Shown in pieces: positions 1-8,730 of a DNA stretch of 49,020 bases; position 1 is the first letter of the stretch; each line of letters opens with the position of its first letter. This DNA is from an uncultured Candidatus Saccharibacteria bacterium (GTDB lineage Bacteria; Patescibacteriota; Saccharimonadia; Saccharimonadales; Saccharimonadaceae): NCBI GenBank assembly GCA_948944455.1, contig CARBES010000003.1, positions 1 to 49,020 of the forward strand, read 5' to 3'. A program made the position numbers and the translations under genes. A model generated the notes under the pieces. It was given only the letters and a program-made list of their open reading frames with translations, was not told the DNA's origin and ran no database searches.

Positions 1-243
1 GAGAAGGCGGCGAATTTGCTGTATTTTATTATTAAGGACCATCCGTTTTTCGATGGGAATAAGCGGATTGCGTCGCTACTGTTCATCGTGTTCCTGACGA
101 TGAATGAGTTTGGGCTGAAGGCGAACGGGGAAGTGAAGATCTCTGACCGGGCGCTGGTGGCGCTGACGCTGATGATTGCGGAGAGTGAGCCGAGGGAGAA
201 GGGGCTGATTGTGGCGGTGGTTTGCAAGTTGTTGGAGGATTAG
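1..243 (+). CDS. Fic/DOC-family protein, C-terminal fragment
   Basis: The frame is open from the first base and ends at a TAG, so the gene begins upstream of the window. The visible 80 codons contain HPFFDGNKR, a full match to the Fic catalytic motif HPFx(D/E)GN(G/K)R. In Fic enzymes the His activates the target hydroxyl and the Asp/Glu binds Mg2+ during transfer of AMP (or another nucleotide/phosphate group) from a nucleotide donor to a protein. The residues before it (AANLLYFIIKD) match the helix that normally precedes the motif in Fic proteins of the RhuM/death-on-curing type. Whether this is a toxin of a toxin-antitoxin pair cannot be told because the N-terminus and upstream neighbour are missing. 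Family call is confident; substrate unknown. Confidence 0.85.
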   Translation, partial: EKAANLLYFIIKDHPFFDGNKRIASLLFIVFLTMNEFGLKANGEVKISDRALVALTLMIAESEPREKGLIVAVVCKLLED

Positions 244-319
244 AATGAAATTATCATTAGCCAAACTGGTTCTTATCTTTCAGTCGAGACCAACGCAGTA
301 AAAAGTTATGCAAGTACAT

Positions 320-353
320 AAAGAACCGTTCTCTTTGAGAGGGCGGTTCTTTT
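320..353 (+). terminator. Rho-independent terminator after the Fic gene
   Basis: AAGAACCG and CGGTTCTT form a stem followed by TTTTAGT, about 75 bases after the Fic stop codon. The same hairpin, with its preceding AAGTACATA, recurs after pnp (24563) and efp (30249), and in a diverged form after the FtsX gene (10117), so it travels as part of a repeated 3' block. Confidence 0.75.
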
Positions 354-437
354 AGTCTCTTCAGAAAGAAAAGAACCAGCTCGGTTAAGGCTATTAGTGA
401 TTATTCTAATCTTCCAGCAACATGGTTAGTTCTTTAT

Positions 438-670
438 TCTCCCTTGATTACTCTCTATGGCTAGACAACGGAGGGAGATACCAAAAATTCTGCGTGTATC
501 ATCCCAGGACGGATGGATATCGTTTGTCACTATCCAGAGAAAGGGGATTTGAGAAGACCACCAGTCACTTTGCATAGCAGAAGAAACTATCATGGCAGAA
601 TCGATATCTTGCCCAATCTCGGCCAGGTAATTCTTCTCAACGATTGCGAACCCGCTGCGGACGAAGAAAA
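438..670 (-). repeat. Variable FISUMP-like cassette A (minus)
   Basis: The outer edge (TCTATGGCTAGACAACGGAG, read on plus) and inner edge (CCGCTGCGGACGAAGAAAAG) are present. On the minus strand the interval is one open frame from FVRSG to SLRCLAIE and stop, about 70 residues, including DWWSSQ in the middle and SWDDTRRIFGISLRC at the end. That end is shared in part with cassette Q at 42895 (SWDDTNRSFGLSLRC), suggesting mosaic exchange. There is no start codon or promoter positioned to express it. It lies between two terminators, at the 3' end of the minus-strand gene 764-1855. Confidence 0.85.
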
Positions 671-731
671 GAAGTCTTGTTTTTATGGTTTCGGGTTGAA
701 GAGTTGGATCTGCAAGGAAACTTTACAGGTT

Positions 732-760
732 AAAAAATGAGGCCCCTTGCGGGGCCTTTG
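732..760 (-). terminator. Terminator of the DUF11-like gene
   Basis: On the minus strand GGCCCC-GCAA-GGGGCC is followed by TCATTTTTT, directly after the stop codon at 764. Confidence 0.85.
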
Positions 761-763
761 GGG

Positions 764-1855
764 TTAATCAGTGGTTTTCTTGATGGTCACGGTGCACTCG
801 TCGTGGATGGTGATCAAACCGATGCCGACCTGGATTTGGGAGTCCAGATGGTGTGGTCCGTCGATTAGACCGTCGTCAGTCACTTCCGCAGTGAAGCGAA
901 CGTAGGCATCAGAATTCGGGGTGTAGTTGCCGATGTTGACACCATCGACGTCGATGCCGTCGCTGAGAGTACTGCCGTTATATTTGGCGTTGTAAAGCTT
1001 GGTAGTGCCAGGGAGGTAGCGCAGGCCGCGGGGTAGCCGGGCACGAACCATGACGTTGGTCTGGTCGGTAGGGCTGGTGTTTTGGTAATAGAGCTGGAGA
1101 TCGATTTTGTCGCCGATCTGAGCGCTAATTGCCTTGTGCCAGGGGGTACCGTCCTCGGAGAGGCGGACTTTCTGGGTTACGGTGTAGCCGGCAAGGGGGC
1201 GGCACGTAGAGTCTTCGGGAATGGCGCGGATGCGGATGGTGACGTAACTGGCGTACTGGTAGCCACCGGGGATTTTCCCGTTCATGGCAGAGTAGCCGAT
1301 GGCCGTACGTTCGCCAGCAGCGATCTCGTCGCAGAGCTGGCGGCCGCCGTTCTTGCCGATGCCGTTGTTCTCGAGGAGGGCAGAGCCCAGGACATACTCG
1401 AGGCGGAAGGGCTTCTGGCTGACGAACTTTACTTGGCTCCAGTATTCACCGTACAGGGTGTTCTGAGCGAAGATGTGGCCAGTGATGGTGTGTTCCTTAG
1501 CGAATCCCTCAGAGAGGTCGAAAGAGACACCGGTGTTTACAGCGCAGAAGTTGGTACCGAAACGATTGTTGTTATGGACGTAGAGTCGGATGGTATATTC
1601 TTCGGGTGCGAAGGGGACGTCGATTTGTTGGACGCACTTGCGGTCTGATCGGACGATACCGACAAAACGGCGTTCGTCGCCAATGACGCTGTCGCTGATA
1701 CTGTTTAGAACACAGTATCCGTCCAGAGCGCCGGCCGCGACTTCGGCATTGGTGTAGGTTCGGCGAAGATCGCTTCCACTGTTACCAAAGCTGAGCCAGG
1801 ATGACGGCTTGGCGGATGAGGGTTTTCTGGAGTGATTCTTCCGTTTTTTGGCCAT
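764..1855 (-). CDS. DUF11-like repeat-domain protein, 363 aa
   Basis: The protein is of unknown specific role. The C-terminal third reads like a DUF11 domain: an immunoglobulin-like beta domain of bacterial surface proteins, with the typical course from QKVRLSEDGTPWHKAISAQIG through YYQNTSPTDQTNVMVRARLP and GLRYLPGTTKLYN to YVRFTAEV. The N-terminal half is another beta-rich region without a recognised motif. The N-terminus is strongly basic (MAKKRKNHSRKPSSAK) and no signal peptide or membrane segment is evident, which is odd for a surface-type domain; export may be non-classical or the protein may act inside the cell. It has a canonical promoter and an AAGGAGG ribosome site 7-8 bases before the ATG, and its own terminator, so it is a single-gene unit. 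Fold assignment moderate, function unknown. Confidence 0.7.
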   Translation of the reverse strand: MAKKRKNHSRKPSSAKPSSWLSFGNSGSDLRRTYTNAEVAAGALDGYCVLNSISDSVIGDERRFVGIVRSDRKCVQQIDVPFAPEEYTIRLYVHNNNRFGTNFCAVNTGVSFDLSEGFAKEHTITGHIFAQNTLYGEYWSQVKFVSQKPFRLEYVLGSALLENNGIGKNGGRQLCDEIAAGERTAIGYSAMNGKIPGGYQYASYVTIRIRAIPEDSTCRPLAGYTVTQKVRLSEDGTPWHKAISAQIGDKIDLQLYYQNTSPTDQTNVMVRARLPRGLRYLPGTTKLYNAKYNGSTLSDGIDVDGVNIGNYTPNSDAYVRFTAEVTDDGLIDGPHHLDSQIQVGIGLITIHDECTVTIKKTTD

Positions 1856-1908
1856 AGGGATTCCTCCTTAATCACTGATTGAACTGAAAAGTACTTGTGT
1901 GTCTTACC

Positions 1909-1937
1909 ATTGTAGCACAGAAGTGTTATTTTGTCAA
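1909..1937 (-). promoter_or_regulatory. Promoter of the DUF11-like gene
   Basis: On the minus strand TTGACA (1937-1932) and TACAAT (1914-1909) are separated by 17 bases, with TGTGC just before the -10. The Shine-Dalgarno AAGGAGG lies at 1869-1863. The same TCTGTGC-TACAATGGTA context occurs before the gene at 19515-20513. Confidence 0.85.
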
Positions 1938-2020
1938 GAGGAATAAAGATATTGCTAAAGACTTATGGTGAAGGTTGGCAGGTGGGTACTTCGGCGATAT
2001 TGAGGTGTGGTAGAGTGTGA

Positions 2021-2032
2021 TACAATGGAGAT
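2021..2032 (+). promoter_or_regulatory. -10 box giving a leaderless sufS-like mRNA
   Basis: TACAAT at 2021-2026 is followed by only GGAGAT before the ATG at 2033, so the expected transcription start coincides with the start codon. Confidence 0.6.
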
Positions 2033-3193
2033 ATGAAGGATTTTGATTACTTGGGGGAGAAGACGGTTTATCTGGACGCGGCGTGTCAGAGCTTACGGCC
2101 GCGACCGGTGGTGGAGGCGCTAGAGAAATATTATTTTAAGCATAACTCGTGCGGGGAGCGGGTGAAATATCCGTGGGGCGAGGAAACGGATAGGCTAGTC
2201 GAGGATGCGCGGAAGAAGGTGCTGAAACTATTGAAACTTTCGTCACGAGAGTATTTTACGAGCTTCACGCTGAATACGACATATGGGATAAATTTGATTC
2301 TGAACCAGCTGAAGCCGGAATTAGTGAAGAAGGTGGTGACGAGTGAGATTGAGCATAATTCGCCGTTCCTAGCGACCTTAGCGTTGGCAGAGAAACTAGA
2401 AGTGCCACGGGTAGTCCTAAAACGACGGGAGAATGGTGAGTTAATCATCGACGGGGAGAATTTTGCGGGGGCGGTGGTGGTCGTGAACTGTGCGGCAAAT
2501 TTCGACGGACGACGACTAGGGAACCTGAAAGAGGTCGTGAAGAAGGTGCATAAAGACGGGGGGATTATCATTATCGATGCAGCGCAGGCGATGGCGCACT
2601 ACCACGAGATGCTGGAGAAAACCGAGGCGGATGCAATTTGTTTCTCGGCGCACAAAATGTATGCGCCGTCGCTAGGAGTGATCGTGGCGCGGAGGGATTT
2701 AGTGCCGAAGCTAGAGCAGAGGTTCATCGGCGGCGGGATGGTAGACGATGTGTTCGAGGATCGATATCTACTGAGCGCGGCGGGAAATAAGGAGCATATC
2801 TATACAATTTTCGAGCCAGGGTTGCAAGCTTGGGGAGAGATTGTTGGGCTGAACGTGGCGATTGACTGGTTAATGAGCCGGACGAAAGCAGACAAGAAAC
2901 GACTGGAAGATTGCACTCGGGAGCTGGATGAGTTTTTGCGGTCGCGTGAGAAGGTGAAAATGGTGGGGAATGAAGCAAATCCGACGATGAGTTTTTATGT
3001 CGAAGGATTGGATTCGCACTTAATAGGAGCGGCGTTAGGAAAAGAAGGTATTATGGCGCGAACGGGGTATTTTTGCGCGCATTATTATCTAGATAAGGTT
3101 TGTCACTATCCGGCGCTAGTGCGGTTTTCTTTGAGCTATGCGACGAGGGAAGAGGATATTGAGCGAGTGAAGAAGGTGATGGGGAAGATATAG
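2033..3193 (+). CDS. SufS/CsdA-like cysteine desulfurase (class V aminotransferase fold), 386 aa
   Basis: This is a PLP-dependent enzyme expected to remove sulfur from L-cysteine to give alanine and an enzyme-bound persulfide for Fe-S cluster or thio-modification pathways. It shows the N-terminal YLDAACQS strand, IEHNSPFL (the His stacking on PLP), IIIDAAQAMAH (the Asp/Gln pair at the cofactor), SAHKMYAPS with the Schiff-base Lys near residue 208, and ARTGYFCAH with the catalytic Cys near 348. Length is near the usual 400. No sufU/iscU scaffold or other Suf gene is adjacent, so the sulfur acceptor is not shown; a related class V aminotransferase is a less likely alternative because the Cys loop is present. 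The ATG was chosen because a -10 box lies six bases upstream. An inverted-repeat element and cassette B follow. Confidence 0.85.
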   Translation: MKDFDYLGEKTVYLDAACQSLRPRPVVEALEKYYFKHNSCGERVKYPWGEETDRLVEDARKKVLKLLKLSSREYFTSFTLNTTYGINLILNQLKPELVKKVVTSEIEHNSPFLATLALAEKLEVPRVVLKRRENGELIIDGENFAGAVVVVNCAANFDGRRLGNLKEVVKKVHKDGGIIIIDAAQAMAHYHEMLEKTEADAICFSAHKMYAPSLGVIVARRDLVPKLEQRFIGGGMVDDVFEDRYLLSAAGNKEHIYTIFEPGLQAWGEIVGLNVAIDWLMSRTKADKKRLEDCTRELDEFLRSREKVKMVGNEANPTMSFYVEGLDSHLIGAALGKEGIMARTGYFCAHYYLDKVCHYPALVRFSLSYATREEDIERVKKVMGKI

Positions 3194-3208
3194 TATTTCT
3201 GCAAGGCA

Positions 3209-3396
3209 AATCTACTATTCTCCACTCGAGGCGCGTCCAAGGCGCCCGTCGTTACGGGGTCTTGGCGCTACTCCATCAGCTCCTGCGGAGCTTCCCGATT
3301 CTGCTCATCCTCGGAAAAGATAATAAATTGTCTTTTCTCTCGGATGTTTGAATCGGCGCTCGTAAGTCCGGATTCTCTCGTAGAGAACAGTAGATT
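3209..3396. repeat. Long inverted-repeat element after sufS, copy 1
   Basis: The outer arms AATCTACTATTCTC (3209-3222) and GAGAACAGTAGATT (3383-3396) pair with one mismatch. The interior begins GAGGCGCGTCCAAGGCGC and carries the strong hairpin CCAAGGCGCCCGT/ACGGGGTCTTGG. This core is shared with 4560-4615 and 18620-18670. The 3' half has extra TCGG/TCTCG hairpins not found in the other copies. It lies 15 bases after a stop codon. It could be a mobile palindromic repeat, a terminator or an RNA-stability structure. Confidence 0.75.
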
Positions 3397-3437
3397 GGTC
3401 TTATAGAAATGTCATTTTCTAGTACCCTCTTCACTTT

Positions 3438-3699
3438 CTTCGTCCTCCCTTGATATTACTCTATATGGCTAGACAACGGAGGGGAAAGCCCCAGTAAGCC
3501 CGATCAGTTTTTCTACCTACTGATGTAGTAGCGGAAAAGTCAAGTACGCTAGCCTTCCAAATGCTATCAGGAATAGCATAAGACCCCCAATAAAAGCCAT
3601 GCCAACCGGCCAATAAGACCCTGCTGTCATATTCTAGCGTTGAAGTCCAATCAACCTTACTACCATAATTGCTCGTGTGTCCGCTGCGGACGAAGAAAG
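3438..3699 (-). repeat. Variable FISUMP-like cassette B (minus)
   Basis: One open minus-strand frame runs from FFVRSGHTSNYGSK through the middle to DRAYWGFPLRCLAI and a TAG stop, about 77 residues. Both conserved edges are present (CTATATGGCTAGACAACGGA at the outer end, CCGCTGCGGACGAAGAAAG at the inner end). At SL/PL the normally invariant Ser is Pro (CCCCTCCGT). There is no start codon. The inner edge abuts the promoter region of the DsbA-like gene. Confidence 0.85.
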
Positions 3700-3745
3700 T
3701 GTGGTATAGTAGAATGAGAATATATTGTGGATTTGAGAGGTAAAA

Positions 3746-4516
3746 ATGAATAAGAATCTGAAAGTTGGGCTGATTGTCGGGGCGGTCGTGTTGGTGCTGG
3801 GGGCACTGATCGGGATAACAGTATGGCAGAGTTCAAGCGAGAGCAAGAAAGAACCAGTAATTTCGGACTACGAGGGTTATGAGCTGTCAAAAGTGAAGGA
3901 AATGGCGGCGTTGAATGATTATAGCGATTTTGATGTGAAGAAGATTATTGCGGCGAACGCACAATCAGGTAATTTGCCGGAGAATGTGAATGGGAGCAAG
4001 GACGCGCCGGTGGTGATTGTGGAGTATGCGGATTATCAGTGTAGCTATTGCGCGGCGACGAATTCGTTGATTAATAAGATTGTGGAAGATTATGATGGCA
4101 AAGTAGCGGTGGTAATGCGAAGTTATGTTCTGTCGTATCATCCAAATGGAGTACAAGGAGCGGCAGCGGCGAATGCGGCGGCAATCCAGGGGTATTGGAA
4201 AGGATATAAGGACCTATTGTTTGCAAATCAGAGCGATTGGTTCTATTCGGAGGGAGAGGAGCTCCAGGAACAACTAGAGGAGTACTTTATGCAAGCGACT
4301 GGAGGAAAGGGGGATTTAGAGAAGTTTCGTGAGGATATGAAGAGCGAGGCGGTGCTAGAGAAGGTTGCGTTCGATCAGGGCTTGGGCGAGGAAGCGGAGA
4401 TTGGTGGAACGCCGTGGTTCTATCTGGATGGGAAATGGATTGAAAATGATAATTTGGCGCCCGCAAAGTATGCGGAAAAGATTAGAGAAGTGATTGATCA
4501 GAAGTTGGGGGAATAA
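3746..4516 (+). CDS. Membrane-anchored DsbA-like thiol-disulfide oxidoreductase, 256 aa
   Basis: The N-terminal hydrophobic segment (about residues 7-27) anchors a thioredoxin-fold domain outside the cytoplasmic membrane. The strand VVIVEYADYQ leads into the active site CSYC (Cys99 and Cys102). GGTPWFYLDGKWI near residue 220 carries the cis-proline loop typical of the family, and the helical insert between them has the DsbA_4/BdbD size. Expected role is oxidative folding of secreted cysteine proteins such as pilus components with paired cysteines. The partner DsbB/VKOR is not in the window. The ATG follows a GAGAGG ribosome site, and TATAGT about 40 bases upstream is a plausible -10. Single-gene unit. Confidence 0.88.
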   Translation: MNKNLKVGLIVGAVVLVLGALIGITVWQSSSESKKEPVISDYEGYELSKVKEMAALNDYSDFDVKKIIAANAQSGNLPENVNGSKDAPVVIVEYADYQCSYCAATNSLINKIVEDYDGKVAVVMRSYVLSYHPNGVQGAAAANAAAIQGYWKGYKDLLFANQSDWFYSEGEELQEQLEEYFMQATGGKGDLEKFREDMKSEAVLEKVAFDQGLGEEAEIGGTPWFYLDGKWIENDNLAPAKYAEKIREVIDQKLGE

Positions 4517-4542
4517 CCCAAAATAATATAAATATCGGTCTA

Positions 4543-4664
4543 GCAGCTTGCCAATACTAATTCTCAAGGCGCGTCCAAGGCGCCCGTCGTTACGGGGCCT
4601 TGGCGCTACTCCTCGGCCGAGCCTCCGGATCCTCTCGAAAAGGTATTAGTAAGGCTACCAAGCC
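4543..4664. repeat. Inverted-repeat element after dsbA-like gene, copy 2
   Basis: The core CTCAAGGCGCGTCCAAGGCG, with the CCAAGGCGCCCGT/ACGGGGCCTTGG hairpin and the tail CTCGAAAAGGTATTAGTAAG, is almost base-for-base the same as 18618-18720 after truB. The left arm here (CCAATACTAA) no longer pairs well with the right arm, whereas the 18600 copy pairs fully. It leads directly into a shared flank and cassette C. Confidence 0.75.
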
Positions 4665-4693
4665 ACTATTTTTTATTTGTTCTTTCCCTTATT

Positions 4694-4914
4694 TCTTCAT
4701 CCTCTCTATGATTACTCTATATGGCTAGACAACGGAGGGAGAAACCGACAGAATCGACGTCACTACCGGACGTATATACTAGCATGTCATCAAAATAACT
4801 AGTATGTGTTTGCCCAGGGACATTGCGATCTCTAGACGAACTCCAATAATTATTCCGATAGCCAGTCTTAATAACTAGCGAGATCATAATATCGATATAC
4901 CCGCTGCGGACGAT
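4694..4914 (-). repeat. Variable FISUMP-like cassette C (minus)
   Basis: The minus frame is open from VRSGYIDIM through NNYWSSSRD to VGFSLRCLAI and stop, about 64 residues. The YWSS is at the position expected for a FISUMP domain. The inner edge ends at GGACGA without the AAGAAAAG seen on the partner arm. It forms an inverted pair with cassette D around the palindrome at 4964. Confidence 0.85.
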
Positions 4915-4963
4915 TTTAGGTTAATTAAGCTAGAGGTTAGCAGAAATAACAGAGGTAGATTTG

Positions 4964-4996
4964 ATTTGAACTTGTACAGTCTGTACAAGTTCAAAT
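4964..4996. repeat. Perfect palindrome, 16-bp arms, one-base loop
   Basis: ATTTGAACTTGTACAG (4964-4979) and CTGTACAAGTTCAAAT (4981-4996) are exact reverse complements separated by one T. It sits in the centre of the C/D cassette pair. A near-identical palindrome lies inside the tlyA-like gene at 31196-31224. It has no T-tract, so a terminator is unlikely. Confidence 0.9.
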
Positions 4997-5007
4997 GTTG
5001 AGGTGTC

Positions 5008-5230
5008 TCTTTTCTTCGTCCGCAGCGGACATGCAGGTCCACGCTATAGCATGGTGATTGATCTTGGTGGAAGAGGCCTTATTTGGTCAAAAACGCGAGT
5101 CAGTATAAGATTTAACCGTTATCTGAATTTTACCAATCAAGATGTGTCCACAGATATGGGACATGATAACTATTGGTCTAGTTCCCTCCGTTGTCTAGCC
5201 ATATAGAGTAATATATAAGGGAGGATGAAG
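5008..5230 (+). repeat. Variable FISUMP-like cassette D (plus)
   Basis: The frame is open from FFVRSGHAGPRY to HDNYWSSSLRCLAI and a TAG stop, about 65 residues. CTTTTCTTCGTCCGCAGCGG marks the inner edge and CTCCGTTGTCTAGCCATATA the outer edge. The outer end (GGGAGGATGAAG) stops six bases from the stop codon of the convergent FtsX gene. Confidence 0.85.
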
Positions 5231-5236
5231 AAGGTA

Positions 5237-6616
5237 TTATTCGTCAGATTTGAGGCGACGAGCAAGATTTTTAGCGGAGAGCTGGTCGAAGGTGAGGAGA
5301 GTAGCGACGAACGGAATGAGGAGAATGAGGCCGATCATGAGGAAAGTTTGCCAGTTGGAGCCGACAAGGAAGATGAATCCGGGACGCTCAATCATGTAAT
5401 TATCGGCGATAGCGGCGCTGAGGGCGTCGGAGTTGGCATTACTAATGAGAAAAGCGAAAAAGAGGCCCAGAGCGAGTGCAAAGATGAGTGTAAAGAAGCA
5501 GAGCTCGAAGAGGTAGACAAGGTGGATAAGAACGAGATCGCGGCGGGTGGCGCCAACAGAGCGATAGAGAGCGACAATGGCAGCGTTCTGACGGATGAGA
5601 CTAACGAAAGTGAGCGACATAATAAAGATAGCGACAAAGATGAGACTGAGGAGAGGGATAAGGAGGAGGTTGTTTAGAGTATCGTAGCCGCGAATGACGC
5701 TTGTTTGGTTGCCAAAAAGATCGAAAGACATTGTGTGAGTAGCAATAGTGTTAAGATCTTCGAAGGCGAGGTCGTATTCATAGGCGTCTTCAGGATTAGA
5801 AAAACGAACTATGAGAGAGGTGCTCGGCATGAAGCTCGCAGTATTGTTGGGCGGTGCGGAGCTGAGGAAGTCTCGGACAGCGGCGGAACCGTCGTCGAGG
5901 ATGATAGTATCACCACTTACATTACTCATTAACTCAAGGGGCAAATTTAGCAAATTAGGAAAATTAGATCCGGGAAGTTGGATGATATTGTTGGCGTGGT
6001 TGGGCGAAACTCTGGCGATATAGAGTTCAGCATCTGGGAGAGAAATAATTTTATGAGTGTATTCCTCAATAAGATCTGACGGGTTGTTATAAAAAGGTAG
6101 GGCAGAGGCGTCATTCTTTTCGTAAATTGCTGTATCAATATAAGTGCCGATGAATAGAATTGAGCCGTCAACTTTGTATTGCGAGATTATAGAGATTATA
6201 CCGGCAGGTATCATAATAGGGATAACATCATTAGGTTGATCATGGGTGTTACCCCAAGGAAAGTTTGTTATGATATCGGCAGGGATGACGAAGGCGGTTC
6301 CGACCTTTTTGGCATAGCCGATGATCTCGCCATGATGTTCCGCGACGAGTTTGCGGATACGGTCTTCGCGACAGATAGAGCTTTGGGCACCATTGTCATC
6401 AAAGACGTCGTGGCAATCTTGGCTGACGAGGATGACTTCGTCGCCGGTAATTTCGCGGTTGGCGGAAAGAAGGGTGTCTCGCAGCCCACTGAGGACAAAT
6501 TGAACAGCAAAAAGCGCGCTAAAAAGAATGCCGGCAGTGATGATGGCAAGGAAGTTGCGGATTTTATGTGAAGAAAATTGAAGGTGACCGAGTTTAAGGA
6601 TGTCGATGAGGTTCAT
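5237..6616 (-). CDS. FtsX/MacB-type ABC transporter permease, 459 aa
   Basis: This is a membrane permease of the FtsX superfamily. One N-terminal helix (about 22-45) is followed by an extracytoplasmic domain of roughly 270 residues, then three helices in the C-terminal FtsX domain (around 325-350, 370-395 and 425-445). FVSLIRQNAAIVALYRSVGATRRDLV is the hallmark cytoplasmic loop that couples to the ATPase. Such permeases work mechanically with an ATPase such as the one at 12537 to extrude or present substrates, or to control envelope enzymes. No ATPase is next to it. TATAAT ends seven bases before the ATG, implying a leaderless or near-leaderless mRNA. Substrate unknown. Confidence 0.85.
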   Translation of the reverse strand: MNLIDILKLGHLQFSSHKIRNFLAIITAGILFSALFAVQFVLSGLRDTLLSANREITGDEVILVSQDCHDVFDDNGAQSSICREDRIRKLVAEHHGEIIGYAKKVGTAFVIPADIITNFPWGNTHDQPNDVIPIMIPAGIISIISQYKVDGSILFIGTYIDTAIYEKNDASALPFYNNPSDLIEEYTHKIISLPDAELYIARVSPNHANNIIQLPGSNFPNLLNLPLELMSNVSGDTIILDDGSAAVRDFLSSAPPNNTASFMPSTSLIVRFSNPEDAYEYDLAFEDLNTIATHTMSFDLFGNQTSVIRGYDTLNNLLLIPLLSLIFVAIFIMSLTFVSLIRQNAAIVALYRSVGATRRDLVLIHLVYLFELCFFTLIFALALGLFFAFLISNANSDALSAAIADNYMIERPGFIFLVGSNWQTFLMIGLILLIPFVATLLTFDQLSAKNLARRLKSDE

Positions 6617-6641
6617 GGTTATGATTATAGCACTATTTAAT

Positions 6642-6673
6642 AAAAAGAGGGCCCCGACGAGGTCGGGGCCGTG
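6642..6673 (-). terminator. Terminator of the 6726-7211 gene
   Basis: On the minus strand GGCCCCGAC-CTC-GTCGGGGCC is followed by CTCTTTTTA. It also separates this gene from the downstream FtsX promoter. Confidence 0.85.
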
Positions 6674-6725
6674 TGCTCGGCAAGTTTTTTTAAATACTTA
6701 GCTTTAGTTGTTGTGGAAAGACAGG

Positions 6726-7211
6726 TTATATTTTCTCGACAGCGAAGTTCAAAAAGTAGCTGTCGTGGTTCATGTTGCCGATGATGTTCTTCCCACGGAA
6801 ACGGACATAGACGTCGGTTACATCTGCACCTAAAACCAGAACTCTGCTGCCGTTAAAGCCATTCAGGAAGTCTTCGCATTGATAAAGCATGCCACTTCTG
6901 CCGTTCATGATGACATCGATGGCGAGATTTGTAGGAAGACTTCCTTGGTTGATGAACACGCGGTATTCCGTGTTGGTGTTCTTCCACATGGCTTTGGTAT
7001 AGGATCCGGTGTTGGCCTGAATCTTGTCGGTAATGACATTGAGACCGTCAATGTTGCCGCTCATAGGGGAAATGGTGTCTACCGAAAAAGTGACCTGGCA
7101 GTCTGTGGCGACCTGCTCCGTCTCATTGGTTTCCGCTGCGAAGGCCGGCACGGCCAAGGACAGGCACATAACGAGTGCCAGGATCAAGGAAAGTGTCTTG
7201 CGAATTCTCAT
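6726..7211 (-). CDS. Small secreted protein with a clostridial-style signal peptide, 161 aa
   Basis: No family was recognised. The N-terminus MRIRKTLSLILALVMCLSLA followed by VPAFAAE is a textbook signal peptide with an AFA cleavage site, of the style common in Clostridia. The mature part (about 135 residues) is predicted beta-rich with two cysteines near residues 38 and 116, and ends LNFAVEKI; it could be a small secreted or surface-attached module. It has TATAAT (upstream at 7282-7277), an AAAGGA ribosome site and its own terminator. Signal peptide style and leadered expression differ from the neighbouring leaderless genes, so acquisition from a host-associated Firmicute is possible but unproven. 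Confidence 0.7.
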   Translation of the reverse strand: MRIRKTLSLILALVMCLSLAVPAFAAETNETEQVATDCQVTFSVDTISPMSGNIDGLNVITDKIQANTGSYTKAMWKNTNTEYRVFINQGSLPTNLAIDVIMNGRSGMLYQCEDFLNGFNGSRVLVLGADVTDVYVRFRGKNIIGNMNHDSYFLNFAVEKI

Positions 7212-7365
7212 GTTACTTTACATCCTTTCGAAATAGAGCCTTAAGGTGCGAGTTTATGCTTTTTGCCGAGCACGTTCTTAATTATAGCATAGTATTGAAG
7301 CGGTAGTAAAGGTGTATTTTATTTAGAATTGCAGCGTTGTAGGATAAAACCTTTTTGCTAGAGCC

Positions 7366-7394
7366 TTGATGTTGGAGCTGTTCGGCAATATAAT
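7366..7394 (+). promoter_or_regulatory. Promoter of the FtsX pair 7439/8731
   Basis: TTGATG (7366-7371) and TATAAT (7389-7394) are 17 bases apart, 45 bases before the ATG at 7439. Confidence 0.7.
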
Positions 7395-7438
7395 AAGTGT
7401 AATGAAGGCTGCAATAAAGGCAAAGCGTGGAGATAGAA

Positions 7439-8727
7439 ATGGGGCTTAGACTGGCGGATGCAGTACGTTTAGCTTCGGGGAACGTTGTGGGTTATAAATT
7501 GCGCGGCCTAGCGATTGTCCTGACGTTTCGGTTATCTTTGGGCTGGTGATGGGGGTGAGTTTTTGTTTTGCGGGAATGCGCGAGAGTATGCTCGAGGCGT
7601 CGGTAATCAACACCGATGGCTATAGTTATGTGTCGGCGTATTTTGATAAAGGCTCGTCGGAGGGGAGTCCGGAGACGCGCCTAGCTAAGCGGATCGAAAG
7701 GGATCACGGAGAAGTGGTAGGGGAAGTACACAGCTGTATTATTGGTAAGGAGCAATTTGGCGTGGTTGATCTGAATTTGGTTGAGAATTTGGTAGATGTT
7801 GATCTTCTAACTCAAGTGCCGGAGGGGCGTGTGCCAGTTCTGGTAAACAAGAAGATATTTGAAGAAGAGTATAGCCATCAACAAGAGCTGGAAAAGCTTG
7901 AGACAGAATATTATCAAGTGGGAGAGTATGCGGGTGGAGTTGTAGGTATGCCACTTTTGCCGGGAGAGTATAATATTTTGAACTTGCCGCTCGTGAGGAT
8001 GAATGATAGTCCGAGCGGTATTGGGTTAGGAATAGCTGGTATTGCTTTGGTTGATGATGGCTCGGGAAAGATCGAGCAGTATGTTGAGGCGAAGCGCCAG
8101 CAAGCTGCGGAAAGCTATGGTAATAATCAGGTAATTACGGCGAAGGTGATCCGGTTTAGCAATTTTGCAGATTTGACGAGGTTCGTCGATACGTCGGATA
8201 CGCCGGAGCGGAAAGCGCTGAACCCGGATTCACTCCTAATCAGCGCGGTCTATTCGAATACGGCGGATATAGCGCGAGGGTTTATCGCGGCGGATAGAAT
8301 CGTGATGATTGCGGAGATAATTTTGCTGGTGGTGGCGGTGATCGTGACGGCATTTACTTTCATCCATTTGATCGACCAGGATGCGCGGACGGTGGCGCTA
8401 TATCGGTCACTAGGGGCGAGTACGAGGGAGATTATTATGGTGTATTTCATTTATCTTCTGGAGTTGTTCTTACTGGCGGTGGTGGTGAGTATCTTGATCG
8501 GACTAGGGGTGGTGGCGGTGATGTCACTAGGGAATGTAGGGGTTCTGACGGAGAACTTGCAGATGTATTATGACCTACCGTCGGCGCCGAAGGTGACGCT
8601 GCTGGGGATTGACTGGCGATTCTTCTTGACGATAGGGCTGATGCTAGCGGCGGTGATAATGGCTTTATTCCTATCTGCGGACCGTTTCTCGAGACGGCGG
8701 ATCGCGATGGCGCTGAAGAAGGATTAG
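7439..8727 (+). pseudogene. FtsX-type permease with a one-base frameshift near codon 29
   Basis: An ATG at 7439 starts MGLRLADAVRLASGNVVGYK, matching the N-termini of the sister permeases (MKLRLSDAIRISWSNVGGHK at 13186), but the frame stops at 7547 after LSLGW. The continuation (VSVIFGLVMGVSFCFAGMRE, matching their first helix) is in the frame one base back, entered near 7525, and runs to 8727 with a complete extracytoplasmic domain and three C-terminal helices including DARTVALYRSLGAS. The likely cause is loss of one base at about 7525 (between ACG and TTTCG). It may be a recent mutation, a phase-variable switch or a sequencing error; there is no long homopolymer at the site. Without the shift it would be about 430 aa and pair with the gene at 8731. 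Confidence 0.8.
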
Positions 8728-8730
8728 CGG

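Noticed and set aside
4964..4996. Palindrome as a transcription terminator or repressor operator
   Set aside because: No T-tract follows, and a near copy lies inside a coding gene far from any promoter.
5225..5677. Acidic plus-strand frame opposite the FtsX gene
   Set aside because: Low-complexity Glu/Asp-rich shadow of the hydrophobic permease; starts inside a cassette edge.
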